A stretch of DNA of 64,000 bases from JAEUQQ01 sp963697285 (GTDB taxonomy: Bacteria > Acidobacteriota > Vicinamibacteria > Vicinamibacterales > JAFNAJ01): NCBI GenBank assembly GCA_963697285.1, contig CAVONI010000016.1, positions 29,684 to 93,683 on the forward strand, given 5' to 3'. Below are positions 38,693 to 46,898 of this stretch, piece after piece (within the stretch, counting starts at the first letter, position 1; each line of letters starts with the position of its first letter). The notes beneath the pieces are model-generated. The model saw only the letters and a program-made list of their open reading frames with translations. It did no database searches and was not told the origin of the DNA. Position numbers and translations under genes: made by a program.

Positions 38693-40087
38693 TCAGCGGA
38701 CGAGCGGTGGCAGCAGATCCAGGATGCCGTTCACGATGGCGGACTCGGCACACCCCGGCTTGAGCGGCGAGTTGAGCACCGAGAAGATCTGGTGCGCGTA
38801 CGAGGCGTCGTCGGGAATGTAGCCACCCCTCATCATGCCGTTGGCAGCCGTCGTCAGCATCGTCTTCGCGTAGGGTGATTCCTTCTGGAGCCGCAGGCCT
38901 ATGGCCGCGTACGGGCCGGCGTTCACCTGCGCGATCGCGACGTCACCCACCACGAGCGCGCCGAGCCGGATGTCGACCGGGTCGGCGTCGACGTACGTGC
39001 CGGCCACGCCGCTGCGTCCCACATCGGTGCGCTTGCGTCCGGGGCACGTCACGGTCTTGTGGTTCGCGAAGATGCCAACGTTCGAGAGGTCGCGCGCCTC
39101 AGTGGTGCTCCGCATGGCGTGCAGGACCGCTTCGCCCAGCATCTGGCCCATCGTGAGCAGCATCCGCTTCTGCTGGTTCATCAGCTTGGCAACGCGGGGA
39201 TTGTTCCGGTCGAGCCCCACGCCTCCGGGCGGCGGCATCGCGTTGCTGATGTCTTCACCGCGTCTGGCGTAGTCCTTGATCCGGATCTCGCGCAGGTCGT
39301 ACGTCTGCTGGAAGTAGATCGGATTCTGATCGCCGTGTGCCCCGAGCGAGAGCGCCGCGACCACGGTGTCGTCGTAGAAGTCTTCGATGTACCGCGAGGT
39401 CTCGCCCGTGATGTCGCCGCTGACGAGGTCGAGCGTGCCGGCAATCACGTTGAACACCGCATAGTTGTAGTAGACCGCGATGGGGGCACCGTCGAGCGAC
39501 ACGAACTCGAGGACACGGACCGACTTGTCCGACACGCCGTCGTAGTTGGGGCCTTCCCACCACCCGTTGGTCTTCCGGTCGATGTTGTCGCGGTTCACGT
39601 TGATGTGCGACACGCTGGTGCCGTAGCGCAGGCGCGCGGGCTGGAGCTTCGCCTTTGCCTGCTTCACCGACGCGACGATCTTGTCTTCGAGGGCGGCGTT
39701 GCGCACCGGTGCGGCGCCGGGCGGTGGCGGACCGCTGCTGGTCGGAGCACTGTGCGTGCCGGTGCCAGCCAGCACGATGTTGCCCACCGGAATGCCCAGT
39801 TCCGACGCGATGCGCTCGTTCACCCGGCTGGCGATCGCGTCGGGCAGCGAGATGACGTCGACCGTGACAAGCGCGGCGCGGGTCACCCCGTTGTCGATGA
39901 CGATGGCCCTCGAGTAGACGTGGTCGAGCACGCCGAGGTAGTGCTTCGGCAGGTCGGTTGGCGCGGGCGTGATGTCCACCTTGGCCGCGCCCACGCGCAG
40001 TGGGCCAGACTGCGCCGCCTGAGCGTGAACATCGGTGACCAGCGCAAACGACACGACGAAGAACAACGCGGGAACGGACGACCTCAT
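38693..40087 (-). CDS. Neutral ceramidase N-terminal-domain protein, secreted
   Basis: Exported protein of 464 residues; AAAGGAG precedes the ATG at 40087 and the signal peptide ends TDVHAQ. It matches the N-terminal domain of neutral/alkaline non-lysosomal ceramidases: VGAAKVDITPAP (about 37), GTGTHSAPTSSGP (about 115) and SLGAHGDQNPIYF (about 260). True ceramidases are about 650-700 residues with an Ig-like C-terminal domain and a catalytic Ser in GDVSPN. Here the domain stands alone and that motif reads GDQNPI, with Asn where Ser is needed. An amidase or hydrolase with another chemistry is possible; ceramide cleavage is not supported. Confidence 0.85.
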   Translation of the reverse strand: MRSSVPALFFVVSFALVTDVHAQAAQSGPLRVGAAKVDITPAPTDLPKHYLGVLDHVYSRAIVIDNGVTRAALVTVDVISLPDAIASRVNERIASELGIPVGNIVLAGTGTHSAPTSSGPPPPGAAPVRNAALEDKIVASVKQAKAKLQPARLRYGTSVSHINVNRDNIDRKTNGWWEGPNYDGVSDKSVRVLEFVSLDGAPIAVYYNYAVFNVIAGTLDLVSGDITGETSRYIEDFYDDTVVAALSLGAHGDQNPIYFQQTYDLREIRIKDYARRGEDISNAMPPPGGVGLDRNNPRVAKLMNQQKRMLLTMGQMLGEAVLHAMRSTTEARDLSNVGIFANHKTVTCPGRKRTDVGRSGVAGTYVDADPVDIRLGALVVGDVAIAQVNAGPYAAIGLRLQKESPYAKTMLTTAANGMMRGGYIPDDASYAHQIFSVLNSPLKPGCAESAIVNGILDLLPPLVR

Positions 40088-40139
40088 GCCTTCAGCTCCT
40101 TTCGAGTGCGTGCGAGACACTCTGCCAGCTTGTATTTAC

Positions 40140-40167
40140 ATCATAACGTCTCTTGAGCTTACAGCAA
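40140..40167 (-). promoter_or_regulatory. Candidate sigma-70-type promoter for the ceramidase-domain gene
   Basis: On the minus strand TTGCTG (40167-40162) and TATGAT (40145-40140) are separated by 16 bases, with the ATG about 52 bases downstream of the -10 element. It lies in an AT-rich patch that stands out in this GC-rich region. Confidence 0.4.
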
Positions 40168-40349
40168 TTGACATTCGGTCCAGTTATGTGCCCAAAATCC
40201 GCGCGCTCAGTTCTTCCAGCAGAAGGGTGTCAACGCGAGGTGGTCCGATTACCCAGGCGCCCACGGGTTCGGCGTTTGGCGCAACCTCCTCAACGAAACC
40301 GCTCGGCTATTGTTCAGGCCAGGCTCGCACGCCAGCAGGTAGGAATCCA

Positions 40350-41903
40350 ATGACTCACCGACACGTCCGACGACTCCTTGTCACAACCCTGTTCATGGTG
40401 CCACTCGCGGGTGGCGTCAGCACCGCGCAACAAGCCAGCGCGCCCACGCGCGAAGAGTTCCTCCTGCTTGGCAGCGCGAACCGCGGCGCAGGCGAGCCGA
40501 TTGTCTTCGTCAATCCCAAGGACCCGAACAACATCATCGTCGCCGCGATGGCGACGTTGAACATGTTGCCGACCGGTGAGCGACCGATCCCTCGCGGCCA
40601 ACCGGGCGCGACCGAACTGCGGGTGAAGGAGTTATCGACGCCCGATGGCTCGCGGACCGACATCGCCGTGACCCACGATGGCGGCCGCACGTGGACGTTC
40701 AGCGAAGACGACTTCCGGCGTTTCTACAAGAAGAACCGGTGCAGCGACTCGTTCTCGGGCGCGGGGCCGGATGGGACGCTGTACGTCGGCTGCCTCGCGT
40801 ACCTGAATCGCGGCGCCGCCGACTACGACCAGGGCTACGCGCCGAACGGCGAGGCCAGAAACATGCACGGCGGCTCTGCGATCGCGTGGTCGAAGGACAA
40901 GGGCAAGACGTGGAGCCAGCCGGTGTGGGTGCATCCCGACCACTCGCCGCAACTCTATCCCCCGTCGGTCAACCCGGTCTTCGAACAGGCATCGCCGTGG
41001 GACCGCCCGATGTTCGTCGCGGATGCCGCCACGGGCACGATCTACCTGAGCGGCACGGGGCCGACGTACACGGTCGATCCGGCCACCGTCGAGCGACCGA
41101 AGGTCGACCCGACTGTGCCGGGCATGGGTTACACCGGCTATCCGCCGGCCACCGTAGCGCGCACGCGGACGTTCCTCAGGGCCTCACGCGACCAAGGCCG
41201 GACGTGGGGCGTGATCTACCCGATCGATTCCGACGAGTACCCGGGCGGACGCGGGTCGTTCAGCGCGGCGCACGGTGTGCTCGCCGTCGCCTACTCGGCG
41301 ACCGCCGTTCCGGCAAACCTCAACCAGACGTGCCCGTGCACGGTCTTCGGGATCAGCAGGGACGAGGGGAAGTCGTACACGTACTCGGTGGTGCCGCCGC
41401 TGCCAGGGCCGCCCGACACGGGGCCCGGCGCGATGTTCCGCGGGGGCGCCATGCTCGGCGCCGACCCGTCGAAGGCGGGGCGCTTCGCGATCGCGCGCCA
41501 GCAGGGGACGACGATGGTCGTGCAGATCAGCGACGACGACGGCGCGACGTGGTCGGCCCCGGTCGTCGCTGCCCAGCTCCCCGACCAGGCGATGTTCGGC
41601 CATCGGGCGATGAAGTTCGCACAGACGGGTGAACTCGCGCTGATCTGGAAGGCGATGCGCACTGACCGCACATTCGACGTATGGTCGTCGCTGTCGCGCG
41701 ACCAGGCGAAGACCTTCCACACGGTGCGCGTCAGCACGGCGATGTCGCCCACGATCAAGCCTGAACGAGGCAACTTCATGTTCGGCGACGACCTGTCGTC
41801 GGTCGATGTCGACTCGCAGAACGTGTACGTCGTCTGGGGCGATCAGCGCGCGGGATTCCAGGGCACGTGGTTCGCGCGGATTGACACGCGGTTGTACCAG
41901 TAG
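40350..41903 (+). CDS. Secreted BNR/Asp-box beta-propeller protein (sialidase-like)
   Basis: Exported protein of 517 residues; AGGTAGGAA precedes the ATG at 40350 and the signal ends VSTAQ. Five Asp-box repeats are visible: THDGGRTW, SKDKGKTW, SRDQGRTW, SRDEGKSY and SDDDGATW, which form a beta-propeller. The fold is shared by sialidases and many carbohydrate-binding proteins. I cannot find the full sialidase catalytic set (Arg triad and Tyr/Glu pair), so exo-sialidase activity is unproven. It is divergent from the ceramidase-domain gene with a 262-base gap; both may act on surface glycolipids, which is speculation from proximity. Confidence 0.88.
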   Translation: MTHRHVRRLLVTTLFMVPLAGGVSTAQQASAPTREEFLLLGSANRGAGEPIVFVNPKDPNNIIVAAMATLNMLPTGERPIPRGQPGATELRVKELSTPDGSRTDIAVTHDGGRTWTFSEDDFRRFYKKNRCSDSFSGAGPDGTLYVGCLAYLNRGAADYDQGYAPNGEARNMHGGSAIAWSKDKGKTWSQPVWVHPDHSPQLYPPSVNPVFEQASPWDRPMFVADAATGTIYLSGTGPTYTVDPATVERPKVDPTVPGMGYTGYPPATVARTRTFLRASRDQGRTWGVIYPIDSDEYPGGRGSFSAAHGVLAVAYSATAVPANLNQTCPCTVFGISRDEGKSYTYSVVPPLPGPPDTGPGAMFRGGAMLGADPSKAGRFAIARQQGTTMVVQISDDDGATWSAPVVAAQLPDQAMFGHRAMKFAQTGELALIWKAMRTDRTFDVWSSLSRDQAKTFHTVRVSTAMSPTIKPERGNFMFGDDLSSVDVDSQNVYVVWGDQRAGFQGTWFARIDTRLYQ

Positions 41904-41927
41904 CGCCTGCGTTCTCGCGCTGTCTGC

Positions 41928-41979
41928 GAGGGGGTCACATCTTTCTTCATCGCTTAATTCAAGCTGTGTCCCCTCGTGT
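41928..41979 (+). repeat. REP-D hairpin between convergent genes
   Basis: GAGGGGGTCACATC ... GCTGTGTCCCCTC: GGGGTCACA and TGTGTCCCC pair with one mismatch across a loop of about 20 bases. The 24 bases from GGGGTCACATC recur at 46,852 with two changes. Confidence 0.65.
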
Positions 41980-41987
41980 TGCCGTCT

Positions 41988-43130
41988 TCAGAGCAACAGC
42001 GCATCCACCCGGTAGGCGTAGAGGTGGGCAGTCGTGCGCGACCACACGAACACCGTGAAACGGCCGTCCTGCGAAGCGACGAGCGCAATGGCATCACGCT
42101 GGTCGTGCACGAACTGCGCGGCCGACATGTGGCGCGTGCCGCCAACCTGCGCCGGCGCGACGACCTGCGGCGCACGGCCCGCGATGGGCTCCGTCATGAT
42201 GACCGCCTCCGCGGGCGGCGAACCGCGCCTGCGCACGATCTTGGTGCCGAAGGCGAGCAGGTCGTAGGTGTCGGTGATGACGGTGGCCCCGTCTACGGCC
42301 GTGAGGCCCGCCACGGCGTCGACCGACGCGCGCAATGCCGCCTGCCACGCGGGCGTGTGCTCGGCGTCGGTACTCTCGCCGACGAGCGACGCGAGCGTGC
42401 GATAGGCGGGAGACACGGCATAGGCGATCGGTGAGACGACCGACTCGCGCCACGCATCCGAGCCGGACGGCACGATCAGCAGGGATCCGCCGCGCCGGTG
42501 CGCCCGCATCGACACGGCCAACTGGACCAGCACGTTGATCGATCCCGACCACTTCGACGGCGACACCAGGCCGAGCAGCGACGTCAGCAACGCGGGACAG
42601 TCGGGAAGGTCCGACGCCGACTCATCCACCAGCTTGACCTGGTCGCCCGACAGCACGGCGACGTTCACGTACTTGGCCGAGGGCTCACCGCGGTGGTGCT
42701 TGACGACGAGCAGGCCAGGCTCGACGTTCTCGAGGACGAAGCAGTAGCGAGGCACTGACAGCGTGGTCCCCCACACCTGCAGCCCGTCGGGGCCGTGCCA
42801 GACGCCGAAGTGGATACCGGCGCGTTCCACCACGGGCGCGACCTTCGCGAGCACGCCCGGCGAGAACGGGATCGGCTGCTCGAAGCGCATGGCATGCGTC
42901 GTCTGTTCTGGCGCCAGGTAGGCGATAGAGATGGTCGGGAAGTAGCCCTCCTCGCGACGCAGGCTGGCCCAGAACGTCACGTTGAGGATGTCTTCGATGG
43001 TGGCCGCATCGGGAATCGCCGCATGCCACTCGAAACCATGGGCGGCGTCCACCTCTTCCATGTGCCGCGCGAAATACGCGTGCACGAGAGGTCCGGCGAG
43101 GCGGGCGGCGGGGTATGCGTCTGTGCTCAC
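41988..43130 (-). CDS. DACNV-sensor protein with DisA-like diadenylate cyclase domain
   Basis: Cytoplasmic protein of 380 residues with no signal peptide or membrane segment. The N-terminal two thirds resemble the DACNV sensor domain (FGVWHGPDGLQVWGTTLSVP near 112, VEPGLLVVKHHRGEPSAKYV near 140). The last 120 residues resemble the DAC catalytic domain of c-di-AMP synthases: VDGATVITDTYDLLAFG (about 285) holds the DGA motif and GTRHMSAAQFVHDQRDAIAL (about 340) aligns with the RHR motif, with Met for the second Arg. C-di-AMP production is therefore plausible but the changed residue could lower or abolish it. Family assignment is from recalled motifs. Confidence 0.65.
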   Translation of the reverse strand: MSTDAYPAARLAGPLVHAYFARHMEEVDAAHGFEWHAAIPDAATIEDILNVTFWASLRREEGYFPTISIAYLAPEQTTHAMRFEQPIPFSPGVLAKVAPVVERAGIHFGVWHGPDGLQVWGTTLSVPRYCFVLENVEPGLLVVKHHRGEPSAKYVNVAVLSGDQVKLVDESASDLPDCPALLTSLLGLVSPSKWSGSINVLVQLAVSMRAHRRGGSLLIVPSGSDAWRESVVSPIAYAVSPAYRTLASLVGESTDAEHTPAWQAALRASVDAVAGLTAVDGATVITDTYDLLAFGTKIVRRRGSPPAEAVIMTEPIAGRAPQVVAPAQVGGTRHMSAAQFVHDQRDAIALVASQDGRFTVFVWSRTTAHLYAYRVDALLL

Positions 43131-43158
43131 GGCGTCCAGCAGTTCGGGAAGGGATCGA

Positions 43159-44334
43159 TCATACGCGCCTCAACCCGATCATCGCGAGCGCCGCGCAGAC
43201 GCCCCCGGCAACGAAGGTCGCCTGCGGCCCCAGCCAGTTCCACAGCAGGCCGGCGACGGTGCTCGCCAGCAGCATCGCCACACCGGTCGTGAGGTTGAAC
43301 AGGCCAAACGCCGTGCCGCGCACCGAGGCGGGGGCCGCGTCGGCGACCAGTTTCGAGAACAGCCCTTGCGTCAGACCCATGTGCATGCCCCAGGCCGCCG
43401 TCCCGACGAACACGTGCACCGGCCTCGACGCCATGGCGAGCACGGCATCAGCGACAACGAGCATGGCAAGGCCGGCGACGAGCAGCGTCCGCGCGCTGAC
43501 GCGGTCGGCCGTGCGGCCGGCCGGATACGCCACGCCAGCGTAGACGAGGTTCATCACGATCATCACGGCGGGGACGTAGGCAATCGCCAACCCCACGTCG
43601 CGCGCGCGGAGGATGAGGAAGGCTTCGCTGAACCTTGCCAGGGTGAAGACGACCCCGAGCGCGACCGTCTGCCAGTAGCGCCGCGAGAGCAATCGCACGT
43701 CGGCGCGCGTGATCATCCAGCGTCGCGGCGACGCCGCGCGGGAACGGCCTGGTTCCTCTACGCCAACGACCAGGAGGAGTACCGCGACGGCGGCGGGCAC
43801 GGTGGCAATCCACAGCACCGCGCGGATGTCGTTGGCGAACCAGCCCATGGCCAGCACTGCCAGGAGCGGGCCGACGAACGCGCCGATGGAGTCGAGCGCC
43901 TGGCGCAGCCCGTAGGCTGCGCCGCGCAGGCTCGCGGGAACGACGTCGGCGATCAGCGCGTCGCGGGGGGCACCGCGGATGCCCTTGCCGAGGCGATCCA
44001 CGAAGCGCGCGCCGAACACCCATCCGACCGACGTCGCGAGCGGGAACACGGGCTTGGTGATCGCCGCAAGGCCGTATCCCCCGACCACGAGCCACTTCCG
44101 CGACCCGACCGCGTCGCTGAGCGTGCCCGAGAACACCTTGGCAATCGACGCGGTCGCTTCGGCGATTCCTTCGAGGAATCCGACGGTCACCATGCTCGCC
44201 CCGAGCGTCGTCGTCAGCAGGACGGGCAGGAGGCTGTGCACCAGCTCAGACGAGGTGTCCATGAAGAGCGACACGATGCCGAGTACCCAGATGACGGGGG
44301 GGAGGTGACGGTGGCGAGGGGCGGCTGGAGGCAC
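43159..44334 (-). CDS. MFS transporter
   Basis: Major facilitator of 391 residues with 12 hydrophobic segments. The TM2-3 loop has the motif-A-like stretch SGTLSDAVGSRKWLVVGGYG (about 68), and FVDRLGKGIRGAPRDALIAD (about 108) is a second characteristic loop seen in the 'MFS transporter, YcaD/aromatic-exporter-like' group common in Acidobacteriota. Substrate unknown; export of a small molecule is likely. It lies 28 bases upstream of the DACNV gene on the same strand, so co-transcription is plausible. Confidence 0.88.
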   Translation of the reverse strand: MPPAAPRHRHLPPVIWVLGIVSLFMDTSSELVHSLLPVLLTTTLGASMVTVGFLEGIAEATASIAKVFSGTLSDAVGSRKWLVVGGYGLAAITKPVFPLATSVGWVFGARFVDRLGKGIRGAPRDALIADVVPASLRGAAYGLRQALDSIGAFVGPLLAVLAMGWFANDIRAVLWIATVPAAVAVLLLVVGVEEPGRSRAASPRRWMITRADVRLLSRRYWQTVALGVVFTLARFSEAFLILRARDVGLAIAYVPAVMIVMNLVYAGVAYPAGRTADRVSARTLLVAGLAMLVVADAVLAMASRPVHVFVGTAAWGMHMGLTQGLFSKLVADAAPASVRGTAFGLFNLTTGVAMLLASTVAGLLWNWLGPQATFVAGGVCAALAMIGLRRV

Positions 44335-44477
44335 GGGACTATCGCATCACCAGACGCCGGACCAATCCGTGCATTGCGCCGCATCCACGCGTCCCTTGGC
44401 GCTGGGCCGCCGCGAAAGGGCGCCGTCTTCCTGAACCTCGCGTTTCCACTTTCGCGTCCTCCGCCAACGGAATCAGC

Positions 44478-44604
44478 CAATTGGGGTCAGACCCCAATTC
44501 CCGCACAGTCCTGCCGCGGCCACCAAATCACTCGACATTCCGCGAGAGGCTGCCAGGAAATGTCGACTTGGGGTCGATTTGGGGTCAGACCCCAATTCCC
44601 GCAC
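44478..44604. repeat. REP-C palindromes, two copies
   Basis: AATTGGGGTC-A-GACCCCAATT is a perfect palindrome about one base, followed by CCCGCAC. It occurs at 44,478-44,506 and again (with TTT for AAT at one edge) at 44,575-44,604. Both lie in the 293-base gap between MFS and VWFA genes. GGGGTCAGACCCC is a well-known core of REP elements. Confidence 0.8.
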
Positions 44605-44627
44605 GGCGACGGGGCGACAACTCAGGG

Positions 44628-46829
44628 TTACGGGACGATCCTGAAGGCGAGGAGGGTCTCGTGGGTGGCGTCGGCAAGGACGACCTTCACGCGCACGGCA
44701 TAGTCGGCAGCCGCCAGAGGCGCGAGTGCAACCTCGGCCACCGCCCACGACAGCTCGCCGTCGGCGGGCGAGAGCGTCGTGGTCACCGGGACCTTCAACA
44801 CCTTGCCGGTGCGGTCGAGCAGTTCGGCCTGCACGCTGTCGGCCTGCGCGGCGAGCGGCACCTCGATGCGCAGCCACTCGTTGCGCCGGTACGCCGCGTC
44901 GCCGGTGCGCTGGAACTGCGTCCCCGTCGACGGCCCGCGACGCCACAACCGCGGGGATCCGACCGGCGAGGGTGTCGGGGGGATCGAGAACCGCACGCTC
45001 TCGACCAGCGGCAATCCTCCGCCGGCCGGCGTGATCCGCATCCGCAGCACCACGTCGCCTGGCGGCAGCGCCACATCGGGCATGTCGATCCCCGCACTGC
45101 GCTGGCCCGCCGGCAACTCGAGGGTCGTGGCCCCGAGCTTCGCACCCTCGCCGGTCGTGAGCGTCGCATCGATCTTCGCGCCGGCCGTCCATTCAGGCGA
45201 TCGCGCGAGCGTGCGATCGAGCTCGGCGATCGCCCACAGGCGCCCCTTCGACGCCGCCGACGCCGGGGTCGCCATCCACGCCACCTGAGTACGGACGCGC
45301 ATGTCGGGCCGCAGCCCTGCCAGGTTGCCGATGGCGCGATCCAGGGCCAGCGTTTCTGCCGACACCTCGAGTGCCGTCGCCGGAGCGTTGGCCGTCATCT
45401 CCTCCTCTGTGGCGGCGAGGTAGCCGCGCCGTGCGCGCACGTCAACCCCCGGACGCTTGACGCGCACCTTGATGGCGCGGAACTTCCCATCGAGCTTCTG
45501 GTTCGACGAGTAGTACCCAAGCAGGTAATACGATCCGACATCGGCAACGATCCGCGTCAGGCCGCGCTCGATGTCGTTGGAGTTGACCACGGCGATCCCA
45601 TCCGTCTCGGCCGCCATGATCTGTAGCGAGTCGATGCGCTGGCGCAGGCGCGACTGGTCAACCACGGGTGACGGCACGCCGCTCGTGCCGAAGGGCCGCC
45701 CGATCGCTCCCTCGATGCTCGTGTCGAACACCGGAAGCCCGCGCGAGTCGACCGGGTAGAACGTCACGTTCGAGCGGTTCGCGCGGCTGAGGAGCGCGCG
45801 GAACTCGCTCTCGTTGTCGATGTTCGAGAGCAGCATGCGGTCCATCTCGCACTTCGAGCGCGAGTTGTTGTACCGCTCGGCCGCGACGTCGCTCGTGAGC
45901 CGACCCGTGGGCCCGACCCCGATGCCCGGCATGGACGGAGCGCGGTTGTCGCCGACGTTCGCGAGCGCCGTGTTCGGGCGGAAGAGGCGCCATCCGTCGC
46001 TGATCGTGATGACCGCCTTGCGTTCCTCGCGGATGCCGCGGAGGTACACGACGAGGTCGTCGAGGGCTTCGAGCGTCAGCTTCTCGCGCCGGCGCTCGAT
46101 CATCTCCTGCGCCACCCCGGTCACCTTCTCGTTCTGCTCCATCGTGCGCGGATCGCCGGGGACCTTTGCCACGCCTGCCGTTTCAGTGGGATAGCAGTTG
46201 ATGTACGCCTCCTCCTCCGGATCCAGTTCCATGCGCTGATCGCGGCGTCCCCAGTTCCAGTACGTCGACAGCATGTTCTCGATCGTCTCGGTGCGGCGCG
46301 CGAGCGTCACGTCCTTCGACGACATGCCGGGCGTCATCACGCCGACGAGGTCGTCGGGCCCGAGGATGCGTGTCAGCAGGGTCGCGAGTGCCGTGCGCAT
46401 GCGGTGGGATCCGGCGACGCCGGTGTGATACGTGTCGAGGAAGATCACGAACACGCGCGCGCGGGGGTCCCGCGCCATTTCGCGCGACTCGGCGACCGTC
46501 TCGGGCTCTCGCCTCGAGGTCTGCGGCGTGTTGCCGCGTATCTCGACGAACTCGAACTGCTCGATGCGCTGCGCGCTGCCGTCCTCGAACACCTCGAAGT
46601 CGTCCCGGGTGAGGTCGCGCACTGGCTCGCCCTTGACCGTCGGATACACGTCGACGCGGACGAAGTTCGCCTCGACCCTGAACGTCGGACGCGGGGGAGG
46701 CTGCGGCGCCGGCTCCGCCGCCTGCTGCGCCGCGACCACCGCGACGGCCAGGACGAAAGCACCGGGCAGAAGCGCGGCGAACGCGATGCGCCTTCCGGGC
46801 CGGCGCACCGGGCGATGGGTAGGAATCAT
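44628..46829 (-). CDS. VWFA-related protein of the acidobacterial type
   Basis: Secreted protein of 733 residues with a signal peptide ending AVVAAQ. The VWFA-related acidobacterial domain covers about 45-450: opening FRVEANFVRVDVYPTVKGEP, then DLTRDDFEVFEDG, and a MIDAS-like site at VFVIFLDTYHTG (about 130; Asp-x-Thr-x-Thr/Gly variant). TRIVADVGSYYLLGYYSSNQ (about 405) ends that module. Residues 470-733 form a beta-sandwich-rich C-terminal region. Its role, likely binding or scaffolding at the cell surface, is unknown. This family is a strong marker of Acidobacteriota. Confidence 0.9.
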   Translation of the reverse strand: MIPTHRPVRRPGRRIAFAALLPGAFVLAVAVVAAQQAAEPAPQPPPRPTFRVEANFVRVDVYPTVKGEPVRDLTRDDFEVFEDGSAQRIEQFEFVEIRGNTPQTSRREPETVAESREMARDPRARVFVIFLDTYHTGVAGSHRMRTALATLLTRILGPDDLVGVMTPGMSSKDVTLARRTETIENMLSTYWNWGRRDQRMELDPEEEAYINCYPTETAGVAKVPGDPRTMEQNEKVTGVAQEMIERRREKLTLEALDDLVVYLRGIREERKAVITISDGWRLFRPNTALANVGDNRAPSMPGIGVGPTGRLTSDVAAERYNNSRSKCEMDRMLLSNIDNESEFRALLSRANRSNVTFYPVDSRGLPVFDTSIEGAIGRPFGTSGVPSPVVDQSRLRQRIDSLQIMAAETDGIAVVNSNDIERGLTRIVADVGSYYLLGYYSSNQKLDGKFRAIKVRVKRPGVDVRARRGYLAATEEEMTANAPATALEVSAETLALDRAIGNLAGLRPDMRVRTQVAWMATPASAASKGRLWAIAELDRTLARSPEWTAGAKIDATLTTGEGAKLGATTLELPAGQRSAGIDMPDVALPPGDVVLRMRITPAGGGLPLVESVRFSIPPTPSPVGSPRLWRRGPSTGTQFQRTGDAAYRRNEWLRIEVPLAAQADSVQAELLDRTGKVLKVPVTTTLSPADGELSWAVAEVALAPLAAADYAVRVKVVLADATHETLLAFRIVP

Positions 46830-46851
46830 CGGACGAGTGTACTGGGGTCAC

Positions 46852-46875
46852 ATCGTTCTTCATCACTTTTTTCGC
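46852..46875 (+). repeat. REP-D half site upstream of the MATE gene
   Basis: GGGGTCACATCGTTCTTCAT, 24 bases matching the copy at 41,932 with two differences. It lies in the divergent gap between VWFA and MATE genes. Confidence 0.55.
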
Positions 46876-46898
46876 GCGCTGGAACCGGCAGGTGACGT

